A DNA stretch of 64,000 nucleotides from JAIVGV01 sp032229975. GTDB lineage: Bacteria; Acidobacteriota; Blastocatellia; Pyrinomonadales; Pyrinomonadaceae. The stretch spans positions 1 to 64,000 of the forward strand of contig JAVXVG010000015.1 in the NCBI GenBank assembly GCA_032229975.1, given 5' to 3'. The number at the start of each line of letters is the position of its first letter. Position 1 is the stretch's first letter. A program made the position numbers and the translations under genes. Below, piece after piece: positions 27,119-36,273 of this stretch. The notes under the pieces were generated by a model. It saw nothing but the letters and a program-made list of their open reading frames with translations. It did not search any database and was not told where the DNA came from.

Positions 27119-27583
27119 ATGAGCGAACAGAGCCTGCAAGAGCGTTACGCGCCCAACATGGCTTGCTTCGGTTGTGGCCCCGCGAACGAGCGTGGCCTGC
27201 GTATCCGTAGCTTGCCGCGCGGCGAAGAGGTTATCTGCGAATGGCAGCCCGAGACGATGCACGAGGCCTATCCCGGCATGCTCAACGGCGGCATCATCGG
27301 CGCGCTCCTCGACTGCCACTCGAATTGGACGGCGGCATACCACCTGATGAATCGAACGGGCGTCGAGACTCCGCCCTGCACTGTCACCGCCGACTATGCA
27401 ATCAAGCTCCTGCGCCCGACGCCGACCGACGGACCCGTCACGCTCTCGGCACGCGTCGTCGAATCGACGGACGAACGCGCCATCGTTGAAGCAACGCTCA
27501 CCGCGCGCGGCAAAGTCACGGCCACCTGTCGCGGCACGTTCGTCGCCGTTAAGCCGGGCCACCCCGCTTATCATCGTTGGTGA
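27119..27583 (+). CDS. PaaI-type hotdog-fold thioesterase
   Basis: This 154-aa protein has a hotdog-fold core with HEAYPGMLNGGIIGALLDCH, where the His-Gly-Gly helix region matches the PaaI/YigI-like acyl-CoA thioesterase motif. YAIKLLRPTPTDGPVTLSAR follows. An amino-terminal CFGCGPANERGLRI precedes it, a pattern seen in this subfamily. It probably hydrolyses an acyl-CoA thioester; the substrate is unknown. The ATG at 27119 is preceded by AGAAGGTGAG. Confidence 0.85.
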   Translation: MSEQSLQERYAPNMACFGCGPANERGLRIRSLPRGEEVICEWQPETMHEAYPGMLNGGIIGALLDCHSNWTAAYHLMNRTGVETPPCTVTADYAIKLLRPTPTDGPVTLSARVVESTDERAIVEATLTARGKVTATCRGTFVAVKPGHPAYHRW

Positions 27584-27593
27584 ATCGATCTTT

Positions 27594-28859
27594 TCAACGT
27601 CGCCCGTGTGCGATTCTTCTCGCTTCGGGAAGCGCGCGGAGTTTGAGCATCGAGTAGATGCCGAAGGCGGGGCCGGGCGCGAGGACAATGAAAGCGTAAC
27701 GCCAGCCGAAGCGCGCGGCGAGCAGGGGGACGAGTTGGATCGATCCAAGCGTGAGCAGGAAGCCGAAGCAGGTCTGGATCGTCAGCGCAGTGCCGAGGTA
27801 TCGCGGGTCGCCGAGTTCGCTCACGCAGCTTGAGAACTGCGCCGAGTCCGCGACGACCGTCGCTCCCCAGATAGCCATCAGCGTCAACAACACAACAGGA
27901 CTTGATCCGAAAAAGAAGCCGACGACGAGACAGCACGCGCCGCTCACAAGCATTGCAACTGACGTGACCAGTGTGCGCCCGACGCGATCCGCTATCAGTC
28001 CGCCCATGACGCACCCCAATGCGCCTGCGCCGATGACGAGAAACGATCCGGCTTCGGCGAGCGTCGATGAATGGCCGCCCGCAGCGAAGCTCGCGCGCAG
28101 CATCAACGGCACACACGTCCACATCGCGTAAAGCTCCCACATATGACCGAAGTAGCCGAAGTTGGCCAGTCGCACGCCGCGATTGCGAAAGACCTCGCGG
28201 ACTTGCGCGAAGTTGAACCCGACGGGCGGCAACGCGTGAGGGCCATCTCCGACGAAGAGCAGGACGATCAGTCCGCCGACAACCGCGAGCACGGAGACGA
28301 AGAGCACGTTCGCGCGCCAGCTCTCGCTTCCGATGGCGTTGACAAGGTACGGCGAAGCCTTCCCCAACGTGAGCGCGCCGACGAGCACGCCGAGGGCCAT
28401 CCCGCGCCCGCGCCTGAACCACGTCGCCATGATCTTCATCCCCGGCGGATAGACACCCGCGAGGAACATCCCCGTCAGGAAACGTGCCGTGACGCCGAAG
28501 GCGAACCCGTGCGCGTAGAGCGCGAACGCGGCGTTTGCCAACGCGCCCGCGAACGCCGCAGATGCGAAGAGGCGTCGGGCGCGCAGCACGTCGGGCAGGT
28601 TCAAGAGCGCGCTCGCGAGCGTGCCCGCGACGAAGCCTAGTTGGACGGCGAGCGTCAGCCAGCCCGCGCGCGCGTCCGTCAGATGCCATTCAACTTTGAG
28701 CGCGGGCGTCACCGCCGATGCACTGAACCACAGAGACATCCCCGCAAGCTCCGCCAGCGCAAGCAGCACGAGCGCGCGTGTTCGCGCCTCACGCGTTCCC
28801 TCTTCATCTCGCACGCCGTTTGGCACGTTGTCTCTTTGGCCCTCTGCGCTGTTTCTCAT
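27594..28859 (-). CDS. MFS transporter
   Basis: This 421-aa integral membrane protein has 12 predicted helices. It includes a loop 2-3 MFS motif-like region (LNLPDVLRARRLF) and the loop 8-9 sequence GGLIADRVGRTL, which resembles the G-x3-D-R-x-G-R-x-x motif. The substrate is not predictable. The start at 28859 gives a short cytoplasmic leader before the first helix (LALAELAGMSLWFSASAV). It ends 10 bp from the convergent thioesterase stop codon. Confidence 0.85.
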   Translation of the reverse strand: MRNSAEGQRDNVPNGVRDEEGTREARTRALVLLALAELAGMSLWFSASAVTPALKVEWHLTDARAGWLTLAVQLGFVAGTLASALLNLPDVLRARRLFASAAFAGALANAAFALYAHGFAFGVTARFLTGMFLAGVYPPGMKIMATWFRRGRGMALGVLVGALTLGKASPYLVNAIGSESWRANVLFVSVLAVVGGLIVLLFVGDGPHALPPVGFNFAQVREVFRNRGVRLANFGYFGHMWELYAMWTCVPLMLRASFAAGGHSSTLAEAGSFLVIGAGALGCVMGGLIADRVGRTLVTSVAMLVSGACCLVVGFFFGSSPVVLLTLMAIWGATVVADSAQFSSCVSELGDPRYLGTALTIQTCFGFLLTLGSIQLVPLLAARFGWRYAFIVLAPGPAFGIYSMLKLRALPEARRIAHGRR

Positions 28860-28963
28860 CCAGAGATCATTTGATCCTCTTCCGCTTTGCGTCTCCAGCG
28901 TCCTTGCGTCATCAAACCTTCTCACGTGAAGGCGCTGGAGGCGCGAAGTAGAAAGTTGTAGCG

Positions 28964-29782
28964 TCAGAAGTTTCTATCGAGCAGTTCATGCGCCTGCTTG
29001 ACGGCGTCTTTGTGTTCGGGCAAGTAGTTGGGATCGGGCTTGGCGTTGATCACCCAGTTCAGTTCGCGACGCGCATCGTTTTTGCGCTTGGTCGCAAGGT
29101 ACGCTTCGGCGAGTCGCAGGTGAAGGAGCGAGTTGTTCGCGCCGAGGCGCAGGCCCTTCTCAAGCGTTGTGACGGCGCGCGCCGGATCGCCGCCGAGCAT
29201 TTCAGGCAGTTCGAGATCGAGCTGACCGAGCGCGACATACGCGCTCCCGCTCTCGAAGCCTTCATCTATCTTGACGACCGTCTCCATCTCCTTGCGCAGT
29301 TTCTCCGCGTAGGTGGCCCCGTAGAGCACGCCCTTGAACTCCGCATAGCCGCCGTAGTTCGCGCCAAGCCAGAAGTGGCCCTCGGGCTTGTTCGGCTCAA
29401 CCTTCGTCGCGATCTGGCCCTCCTCCATGCCGTCCGTGAAAGCCTGCTCGCGCTCTTTGTCGTCAGTTGATCTATCGCCGAGCGTGTAGTTGAACCGCGC
29501 CGTGCGCCACGCGGCTTCGTAGTCGTCGTAATGAACTGCGCGTATGCGCCTGAGCGTCTGCAAACCCTCGCGCACGCGCGCAAGGTCTTCGCGCCCCGCG
29601 TAAGCCTCGTCTGCGCTTCGCAACAACTCCGACATGGGGAGCGGTGTGACGGACGGCGACGCGGACGACTGCGACTCGTCCGCGCGCGAGCCGCAAGCGG
29701 CCAGCGACAGAGCGTTCAACGCAATGATGAAGAAAAAGGCCGATGACCTGCGTAGTTGTTCGCGTGCGTTTTTTTTGTTCAT
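28964..29782 (-). CDS. TatT-like TPR lipoprotein
   Basis: This 272-aa protein has a lipoprotein signal (FFFIIALNALSLAAC, Cys at about residue 30) followed by an alpha-helical repeat domain. The segment FWLGANYGGYAEFKGVLYG matches the TRAP-transporter TatT component family, whose TPR-like trimer works with a periplasmic ligand-binding protein. No TRAP permease genes are in the window, so the partner is missing here. The end contains LRLAEAYLATKRKNDARREL. Confidence 0.75.
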   Translation of the reverse strand: MNKKNAREQLRRSSAFFFIIALNALSLAACGSRADESQSSASPSVTPLPMSELLRSADEAYAGREDLARVREGLQTLRRIRAVHYDDYEAAWRTARFNYTLGDRSTDDKEREQAFTDGMEEGQIATKVEPNKPEGHFWLGANYGGYAEFKGVLYGATYAEKLRKEMETVVKIDEGFESGSAYVALGQLDLELPEMLGGDPARAVTTLEKGLRLGANNSLLHLRLAEAYLATKRKNDARRELNWVINAKPDPNYLPEHKDAVKQAHELLDRNF

Positions 29783-30071
29783 CGTTCTGAAGCTACTGCG
29801 ATCAGTCGTTCAGGATTTCATCGCTGGACAATTCCCGCGAGCAGACATCGTTTGAAAGACGAAGACAAGGATAATCAATCGGAGCGTAAAAGAATACTTT
29901 AACGCTCAATCTTGGTGGGCACGTCGCGATTCGCTGCCGCTTCGTTCCCTTCTTTGAGATGCGCTTCGCATAACCTTCGGCGCGGCTCGAACGTATGGAC
30001 GATGGGGCGTGTTTGGTTTATCCTTCACGCCACGCCTTAGCTTTCGTCCGAATAAAATTTCAGGAGTCTCA

Positions 30072-33000
30072 ATGTCACACAAGCTGCTCCGCGCGTGCGC
30101 GCGCCTCGCTCTGTTCGCCGCGATCTTCGCCGCCTTCGTCTGCGCAACGACAGCGCAGGAGTTGTCTCCGTCGGCGTCGCCCACGCCGTCGCCTTCCGCA
30201 ACTTCGCAGCGACCCGTGACGGAAGAAGAAAAGGCTTTCTCGCGTCTCGAATGGCGCAACATCGGGCCCGCCAACATGGGCGGGCGCATCGCGGACGTGG
30301 AGGGCGTGCCCGGCAACCCGAACATCGTTTACGTCGGCACGGCATCGGGCGGCATCTTCAAGACGACGAACGCGGGCGTGACGTGGCGACCGATCTTCGA
30401 GCGCGAATCGACGATCTCTGTCGGCAGCATCGCGCTTGAGCCGGGCAATCCGGATGTCGTGTGGGTTGGCACGGGTGAGTCGGCGGTGCGCAACTCGATC
30501 TCGTTCGGCGACGGCGTCTATAAATCGACGGACGGCGGCAAGACTTGGCAGCACGTCGGGCTGCGAGACACGGAGCGCATCTCGAAGGTTCTGGTGAGCC
30601 CGCGCGATCCGAACACGGTTTACGTCGGCGCGCTCGGCCACGCGTTCGGGCCCAACACAGAGCGCGGCGTCTTTATGACGACCGACGGCGGCAAGACTTG
30701 GCAGAAGACGCTCTACATCGACCAACAACATGGCGTCTCGGACATGGATATCGACCCGCAGAATCCGAACATCATCTACGCGGGGATGTGGTACTTCGAG
30801 CGCAAGCCGTGGACGCACACGAGCGGCAGCGAGAAGGGCGGCCTGTTCCGTTCAACCGACGGTGGCCGCACGTGGACGAAGCTGACGACGGGACTACCGA
30901 AGGTGATCGGTCGCATCGGCATCGCCGTCTCGCAGTCGAACCCGAACGTCGTCTACGCGATCATGGAGGCGAAGGAGGGCAAGCTCTACCGCTCGAACGA
31001 CAAGGGCGAGACTTGGCAACGCGTCTCCGATCAAGCGTCAATCGTCTCGCGCGGGTTTTACTACACGCACGTGAGAGTCGATCCAACGAACGAGAATCAC
31101 GTCTATGCGGTGGCCTCGACTTTGTTCTCGTCAATCGATGGCGGTCGCACGTTCCGCGCGATCACTGGGCAGACACACGTTGACTATCATGCCTTCTGGA
31201 TGGACCCGAAAGACCCGCGCCGCGTGTGGGTCGGCGAGGACGGCGGCGTCGCGGTCTCTTATGACGGCGGCGAGCGTTGGGAGCCCGTTTACAACATGGC
31301 TATCGGGCAGTTCTACGAGGTGCACGTCGATAATCGCAATCCGTTTTACAACGCGATGGGCGGACTGCAAGACAACGGCTCGTGGACTGGCCCTACGCAC
31401 ACGCGCGAGCCCGCCGGAATTCTGAACGACGACTGGCGCATGGTCTCCTTCGGCGACGGCTTCTGGATGTTCAATCACCCGGACGAGCCCGATCTTTATC
31501 TCTCCGAATCGCAGGGCGGCAACGTCGTCCGCACAGACATGAGAACGCGCGAGCAGCAGGAGTCGATCCCTTCGGAGGGTGCGGGCGAAGGCGGCGCAGC
31601 CGTCAACCTGCCCTTCCGCTTCAACTGGAACTCGCCGCTCGTGCCTTCGCCGCACGACAAGAACACGGTCTATCTCGGCGGCAACGTACTCTTCAAGTCA
31701 ACGGACTTTGGTAGAACTTGGTCAGCGATCAGTCCCGATCTCACGACGAACGACAAGGAGAAGCAGAAAGACGCGGGTGGCCCCGTCGCCTTCGAGGACA
31801 CAGGGGCGGAGTATCACACGACGATCATCTCTGTCGCCGAGTCGCTCTTGAAAGCTGGCACGATCTGGGCGGGCACTGACGACGGCAACCTGCAAGTGAC
31901 GACGGACGGCGGCAAGACGTGGCGCAACGTGACGAAGAGCGTGCCCGATCTCAAACCCTTCTCGCCGGTCTCGCACGTCGAGCCGTCAGCGTCCGATCCA
32001 AACGTCGTCTATGTCACGTTCGACCGTCACATGCTCGACGACTTCCGGCCCTACGTCTATAAATCAACCGATGGCGGGAAAACTTGGCGCAACATCACGG
32101 GCGATCTTCCCGATCACGCTTACGTCCATGTCGTGCGCGAAGACCCGAAGAATTCCAATCTCATCTACGCCGGGACTGAACTCGGACTCTTCGCTTCTTA
32201 CACGGGTGGGCGCGACTGGATTCCGTTGCGTTTGAAGAATCTGCCGACGGTCGCCGTGCGCGATATCAAGATTCACCCGCGCGACAACGACATCATCATC
32301 GCCACGCACGGGCGCAGCCTCTACGTCTTCGACGACGCGACGCCCATTCAACAGATGACGCCGCAGGTGAGGGCCGAAGACGTGCACCTCTTCGACGTGC
32401 GACCGGCCCTTCGCTACTCGCAGATGATGACGCGCTACGGCATCGGCGACAAAGCGTTCACCGCGCAGAATCCGCCCTACGGCGCGCTCATCACTTACTA
32501 CTTGAAGTCGAAGCCCGACGACAAGGCCACCTTCAAGATGCAAATCTTCGACGCGCGCGGCAATCTCGTCAGCGAGATCGCGCGACCGGCGAAGGAGCAG
32601 GGCTTGAACCGCGTGGTGTGGGATTTACGCTTCGGCGGCGCGCGCGTGCGCAAGCCTCCGACGGAAGAAGAACCGCCGTTCTTCGGTGGCCCACGTGGGC
32701 CCGCAGTCGTCCCCGGAACTTACACGCTCAAGCTCACGGTCGGCGGCAAGACTGTGCAGAAGCCCGTCGAGGTGCGACTCGATCCGAACGTCACGACGCC
32801 CGTCGCGGAGTTGCAGAAGTTGCAGGAGATGTCTCTCAAACTTCGCGATATGCAGTCGGCAACGAACACTGCGCTACGCGCGTTGGACAGTCTCAAGTCG
32901 CAACTCGAATTCATCGAGCGCACCGAGAAGGATCGCACGGGCGACCTGCCGAAAGAGTTTGCAGACAAGCTGACGGCTTACAAGAAGCAGGTCGATGATC

Positions 33001-33350
33001 TTTCGGGAAAACTCACGCGACCTGAAGATCACTTCGGCGGCGTGCCTTCGCGACCGCAGCTCATCGACCGCCTCGGCGCGCTCTTCTTCACCATCGATAG
33101 TGTGAACGCCGCGCCCACGCAGGCGCAGCAGAACTACTTCGGCGAGTTGCAAGCGGAGTTTCGACCGAAGCTCGAAGAGGTCAATCGCTTCATCACGCAG
33201 ACCGTCCCGCAGATGAACGAGACGCTCAAACATTTCAACGCGCCGCAACTCATCCCCGGCAAGCCCATCGATGAGAACGGCGGCGGTGCACAGCCGCAAC
33301 CGGGCGAGGCGAACGACGCGGACGAAGACGCGGCGCACCCGGGAAGGTAA
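30072..33350 (+). CDS. VPS10/sortilin-like BNR-repeat exported protein
   Basis: This 1092-aa protein has a signal peptide (MSHKLLRACARLALFAAIFA, cut near TTAQ). Multiple BNR/Asp-box repeats follow (STDGGKTW, TTDGGKTW, SSIDGGRTF, STDGGRTW and others) forming beta-propellers across about 65-770. A carboxy-terminal region with a beta-sandwich-like FKMQIFDARGNLVSEI and helical segments ends the protein. Such proteins are annotated as glycosyl hydrolases or sortilin-like, though true hydrolase activity is rarely shown. The ATG at 30072 has AGGAGTCTC upstream; an earlier ATG in the frame at 30009 has no signal sequence. It is the largest gene of the left part. Confidence 0.88.
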   Translation: MSHKLLRACARLALFAAIFAAFVCATTAQELSPSASPTPSPSATSQRPVTEEEKAFSRLEWRNIGPANMGGRIADVEGVPGNPNIVYVGTASGGIFKTTNAGVTWRPIFERESTISVGSIALEPGNPDVVWVGTGESAVRNSISFGDGVYKSTDGGKTWQHVGLRDTERISKVLVSPRDPNTVYVGALGHAFGPNTERGVFMTTDGGKTWQKTLYIDQQHGVSDMDIDPQNPNIIYAGMWYFERKPWTHTSGSEKGGLFRSTDGGRTWTKLTTGLPKVIGRIGIAVSQSNPNVVYAIMEAKEGKLYRSNDKGETWQRVSDQASIVSRGFYYTHVRVDPTNENHVYAVASTLFSSIDGGRTFRAITGQTHVDYHAFWMDPKDPRRVWVGEDGGVAVSYDGGERWEPVYNMAIGQFYEVHVDNRNPFYNAMGGLQDNGSWTGPTHTREPAGILNDDWRMVSFGDGFWMFNHPDEPDLYLSESQGGNVVRTDMRTREQQESIPSEGAGEGGAAVNLPFRFNWNSPLVPSPHDKNTVYLGGNVLFKSTDFGRTWSAISPDLTTNDKEKQKDAGGPVAFEDTGAEYHTTIISVAESLLKAGTIWAGTDDGNLQVTTDGGKTWRNVTKSVPDLKPFSPVSHVEPSASDPNVVYVTFDRHMLDDFRPYVYKSTDGGKTWRNITGDLPDHAYVHVVREDPKNSNLIYAGTELGLFASYTGGRDWIPLRLKNLPTVAVRDIKIHPRDNDIIIATHGRSLYVFDDATPIQQMTPQVRAEDVHLFDVRPALRYSQMMTRYGIGDKAFTAQNPPYGALITYYLKSKPDDKATFKMQIFDARGNLVSEIARPAKEQGLNRVVWDLRFGGARVRKPPTEEEPPFFGGPRGPAVVPGTYTLKLTVGGKTVQKPVEVRLDPNVTTPVAELQKLQEMSLKLRDMQSATNTALRALDSLKSQLEFIERTEKDRTGDLPKEFADKLTAYKKQVDDLSGKLTRPEDHFGGVPSRPQLIDRLGALFFTIDSVNAAPTQAQQNYFGELQAEFRPKLEEVNRFITQTVPQMNETLKHFNAPQLIPGKPIDENGGGAQPQPGEANDADEDAAHPGR

Positions 33351-33357
33351 ATAATTG

Positions 33358-33377
33358 CCACTAGCTTTAGCTAGTGG
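33358..33377. repeat. Perfect short inverted repeat after BNR gene
   Basis: CCACTAGCT-TT-AGCTAGTGG is a 20-nt hairpin with a 9-bp stem, eight bases after the BNR gene stop codon. It may be a terminator, but no T-run follows. It directly precedes a remnant peptidase sequence. Confidence 0.55.
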
Positions 33378-33703
33378 ACAAGCTGTGTGGAAGTCTTCTG
33401 GCCTTAGCCGAATTTACAAAGGGCCGGCCCTCGCCGCTCACATCTCAAGTGATGCAGCCCATCGAGCGCATCACCAACCAGATGTGGCACGGCGTTCCCG
33501 TCGTCCCCGTCATGGGCACGGGGGCCACCGACAGTCTCTACTTCCGACAGACGGGCCTCCCCATGTACGGCGTCTCCGGTCTCTTCGAGGACATCGACGC
33601 CAACCGCGAACACGGGCGCGACGAACGCATCCTCATCAAGTCGCTCTACGAGGGTCAGGAGTTTCTGTATGAACTTGTGAAGGCGTTCGCTTCAGGCAAG
33701 TGA
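33374..33703 (+). pseudogene. C-terminal remnant of an M20-family peptidase
   Basis: The frame encodes only the last part of an M20/M25/M40-type dipeptidase or carboxypeptidase. From about 33431 it reads SPLTSQVMQPIERITNQMWH, then PVMGTGATDSLYFRQTGLPM and finally ERILIKSLYEGQEFLYELVK. This corresponds to the carboxy-terminal catalytic-domain segment that carries the last zinc-ligand region. The intact family is about 450-500 aa, so roughly 80 percent is missing. There is no upstream remainder; the BNR gene and a short hairpin abut it. It is best seen as a decayed gene end rather than a small functional protein. Confidence 0.75.
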
Positions 33704-33758
33704 AATAGATCACTAACGGCTTGGACTGAATAGGAAACGCGGTGTCGGTGATAATGTA

Positions 33759-33791
33759 GATATACTGCGGCGCACAGCTTATACAGTAGTT
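33759..33791. repeat. Quasi-palindromic dispersed repeat, copy C
   Basis: This is the inverted counterpart of 3323-3355 (plus strand GATATACTGCGGCGCACAGC and onward). It ends within the stop codon of the MATE transporter gene. Beyond it the plus strand reads GTTAGAC, which matches a GTTRRRY core site, but no paired attC arm was found. Confidence 0.55.
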
Positions 33792-35244
33792 AGACCTTCT
33801 TCGTTTTCCACCTACCCATTCTAAACACAACGATGCTCGCGACGGCGAGGACTGACTCCGAGATCATGATCGCGAGGAAGATGCCGCGTGCTCCTAAGCT
33901 AGTGCGGCGTGCGAGGAAGTAGGCGAGGGGGATTTGGAAGAGCCAGAAGCAGAAGAGATTGAGAAGCGTCGGCGTGTAGGTGTCGCCCGCGCCGTTGAAG
34001 GACGATGCGACGACCATGCCCCACGCGTAGAAGACGTAGCCGTAGGAGATGAAGCGCAGGCAGTCAACACCGTAGCGCAGGATCACTGGATCGCTCGTGA
34101 AGATGCCGACGAGTTGTTCGGCGAAGAAAACGAAGATGAGCGTGACGATGGCTAAGAAGCACATGTTGTAGAAGCCCGTCTTCCACACGGACGCTTCGGC
34201 GCGTTCGGGTTGGCCCGCGCCGAGGTTCTGCCCGACGAGAGTGGCCGCCGCGTTCGACATTCCCCACGAAGGCATGATCGCGACGACGATGATGCGCAGC
34301 GCGACCGTGTAGCCCGCCACCGCCGCGCTCCCGAACTCGGAGACGAGTCGCACGATAGCCACCCAGCTTGCCGTCGCGATCAAGAACTGGATCATCCCGC
34401 CGAGCGAGACGCGCATCAGTCGCAACATCAACGCGAAGTTTGGTCGCAGTTGTTTCAAACGCACACGCACGCGACTCTTGCCGCGCGTCAACACATAGAG
34501 TTGAAAGATGACGGCAGTGCCGCGCCCGATGGTCGTCGCGACCGCAGAGCCTGCGACGCCCATGCGCGGGAAGAAGGCGACGCCGAAGATGAGACACGGA
34601 TCGAGCACGAGATTGATCGCGTTGCCGAGCCACAGCGCGCGCATGGCGATTGATGCGTCGCCGGAGCCGCGAAAGATCGCGTTGTTGAGGAAGAGCAGCA
34701 TGATCACGACGTTCGTACCGTAGATGATGCGCGGATAGCCTACGCCCGTGGCGATGACAGAGGGGGCCGCCCCCATCGCGTGCAGGAGCGCGGGCGCGAA
34801 CGTGAAGCCGAACGCGCCGATAATGATAGAGACGAAAACGCCGAGCAGGATCGACTGTGCCGCCGCGTCGCCCGCCGCTTCCATCTTCCGCTCGCCGGTG
34901 CGCCGCGCGATCATGGCCGTCGTGCCCATGCCGAGCCCGATGCAGATGGCGAAGATGATGGTCAGCATCGACTCGGTCAAGCCGACGGTGGCGAGCGCGT
35001 CCTCACCAAGCCGCGAGACCCAGAAGGCGTTGACGATGCCGAAGAGAGACTCCATCAACGTCTCCAAGACCATCGGCACGGCGAGCAGAAAGATCGCGCG
35101 GCCGATTGAGCCGCGCGTGTAGTCCTGTCGCGTGCCGACGAACGCGGCGCGTAGCGTCCGCCAAGCCCCGCGAATTTCTGGCGGAGACGGCTCAGCGGAA
35201 GCGATGATTGCGTCAGCCTCCGTGTGGTTGAGAGATTCGTCCAT
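33790..35244 (-). CDS. MATE family efflux transporter
   Basis: This 484-aa protein has the two-fold, 12-helix layout of multidrug and toxin extrusion transporters, starting after a cytoplasmic leader with IGRAIFLLAVPMVLETLMES. Helix 7 onward repeats the pattern (MRVSLGGMIQFLIATASWVA). These export cationic drugs or metabolites using Na+ or H+ gradients; specificity is unknown. The 35244 ATG was chosen over an upstream extension because the latter overlaps the REP-like repeat at 35274-35405. Its last codon coincides with repeat copy C. Confidence 0.88.
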   Translation of the reverse strand: MDESLNHTEADAIIASAEPSPPEIRGAWRTLRAAFVGTRQDYTRGSIGRAIFLLAVPMVLETLMESLFGIVNAFWVSRLGEDALATVGLTESMLTIIFAICIGLGMGTTAMIARRTGERKMEAAGDAAAQSILLGVFVSIIIGAFGFTFAPALLHAMGAAPSVIATGVGYPRIIYGTNVVIMLLFLNNAIFRGSGDASIAMRALWLGNAINLVLDPCLIFGVAFFPRMGVAGSAVATTIGRGTAVIFQLYVLTRGKSRVRVRLKQLRPNFALMLRLMRVSLGGMIQFLIATASWVAIVRLVSEFGSAAVAGYTVALRIIVVAIMPSWGMSNAAATLVGQNLGAGQPERAEASVWKTGFYNMCFLAIVTLIFVFFAEQLVGIFTSDPVILRYGVDCLRFISYGYVFYAWGMVVASSFNGAGDTYTPTLLNLFCFWLFQIPLAYFLARRTSLGARGIFLAIMISESVLAVASIVVFRMGRWKTKKV

Positions 35245-35273
35245 GATGAAAAGTTTCAGCGCGCGCGGTGATC

Positions 35274-35405
35274 GTAGGGTCAGGGCTTGTCCCTGCCCGA
35301 GCGAGCGCAAGCTCGCTCAACATTCACACGATCATTCAACCGATGAGTGACCACGAATCTTTCATTCGCGCGCGCCCGAAGGGCAGGGGCAAGCCCTGCC
35401 CCTAC
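35274..35405. repeat. REP/MITE-like element with inverted GGGGCAGGGCTTG arms
   Basis: The arm at 35274-35298 (GTAGGGTCAGGGCTTGTCCC and onward) is the inverted partner of 35381-35405, with two mismatches over 25 nt. Each arm is itself a small hairpin (CAGGGCTTGTCCCTG). Another stem, GAGCGAGC/GCTCGCTC, lies beside the left arm. The 132-bp layout resembles a REP-type or MITE-type dispersed repeat placed between the MATE gene and the RsbRD-like gene. Confidence 0.6.
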
Positions 35406-35465
35406 AATTATTTTAGATGAGCCCTACCGTTATGGTCTTGCGAGTCTATTAATCCGCGCGTGTGC

Positions 35466-35918
35466 TTACACGGTCTTGAGTTCTTCCGTGTAGATCGAGA
35501 CGGCGTAGCGCATCTCTTCGTCGATGTAGAGGTTGATGGCGCGCGCCGCTTCGTGATACGCGCCGAAGCGCGCGTCCGACTTTTGGAAGCGCAGCCCACT
35601 GATGATGTGCTCGTGGAGGATGAGCCGGAGGTGTGAGGACTCGCGTATGAGATCGCGCGCGCGATAGCCTTGACGGAAGCGCGTGTAGGCGTGGACTCTC
35701 GACTCGCGAGTGTTGTCGATGCGTGGCGCATCGCCTGTGCGCAGCACGTCGCAAATCTCTTCGATCACGGCGGGGATGTGATCGACGAGGCCGCCTTCTG
35801 AAAGATCGCCGTCGGAAGTGATCCCGTTGTCTGTACGCACAGCCTCAACCCAGAGTCGCACGAGGTCGCTCGCGCTCTGTTCGATCAAGTTGGCGATCTC
35901 AGGTTGAGCCACGTTCAT
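35466..35918 (-). CDS. RsbRD_N-like (stressosome regulator N-terminal) protein
   Basis: This 150-aa all-helical protein resembles the RsbT co-antagonist RsbRD amino-terminal domain: IANLIEQSASDLVRLWVEAV early, then YTRFRQGYRARDLIRESSHL in the middle and a final INLYIDEEMRYAVSIYTEEL. In stressosome proteins this non-haem globin-like domain senses signals ahead of a STAS domain, which is absent here. Its start at 35918 overlaps the end of the 124-aa gene upstream by 20 bp, so translation is probably coupled. The function is inferred. Confidence 0.65.
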   Translation of the reverse strand: MNVAQPEIANLIEQSASDLVRLWVEAVRTDNGITSDGDLSEGGLVDHIPAVIEEICDVLRTGDAPRIDNTRESRVHAYTRFRQGYRARDLIRESSHLRLILHEHIISGLRFQKSDARFGAYHEAARAINLYIDEEMRYAVSIYTEELKTV

Positions 35919-36273
35919 AACCGGCGACGGCGCACTTGAAGGGCACGCCGTCTTCAATACACTGCTCGAACTCTTTGCCCTGCGTCTGCTTGACGTGTTC
36001 GAGGAATCCGTAGATGAGCCGCACCTGCTCATTAACAAAGCCCAGACCGTTCAGATATGCGTCGCTGCCGCGAAAGGTTAGCGGGTGTGGGACGATGCGA
36101 AACTCAAGATGCGTGGTGTCGTGTAGTTTGCTGATCACGTCGTAGAGGTCCTTCAGCACGGAGAAGGACGTGATCAAACAGTCGTAACTGCCGGAGCCGG
36201 CGCGCGTCAGCAGGTACAGATAGTCGGTGTTGTAACTCCGAACAAACTTGTCGAAGTCCTCTTGCGTGATCAT
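35899..36273 (-). CDS. Hypothetical protein upstream of the RsbRD-like gene
   Basis: I do not recognise this 124-aa protein, which starts MITQEDFDKFVRSYNTDYLY and has a mix of helices and strands, with no signal or membrane segment. The overlap with the RsbRD-like gene suggests the two work together. Small two-gene sets of this kind often act in stress-signalling switches, but nothing in this sequence proves that here. Confidence 0.55.
   Translation of the reverse strand: MITQEDFDKFVRSYNTDYLYLLTRAGSGSYDCLITSFSVLKDLYDVISKLHDTTHLEFRIVPHPLTFRGSDAYLNGLGFVNEQVRLIYGFLEHVKQTQGKEFEQCIEDGVPFKCAVAGYERGST

Noticed and set aside
33759..33796. Second integron attC site suggested by GTTAGAC next to repeat copy C
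   Set aside because: No complementary arm with a paired core site was found within 150 bp, so it was kept only as a dispersed repeat.
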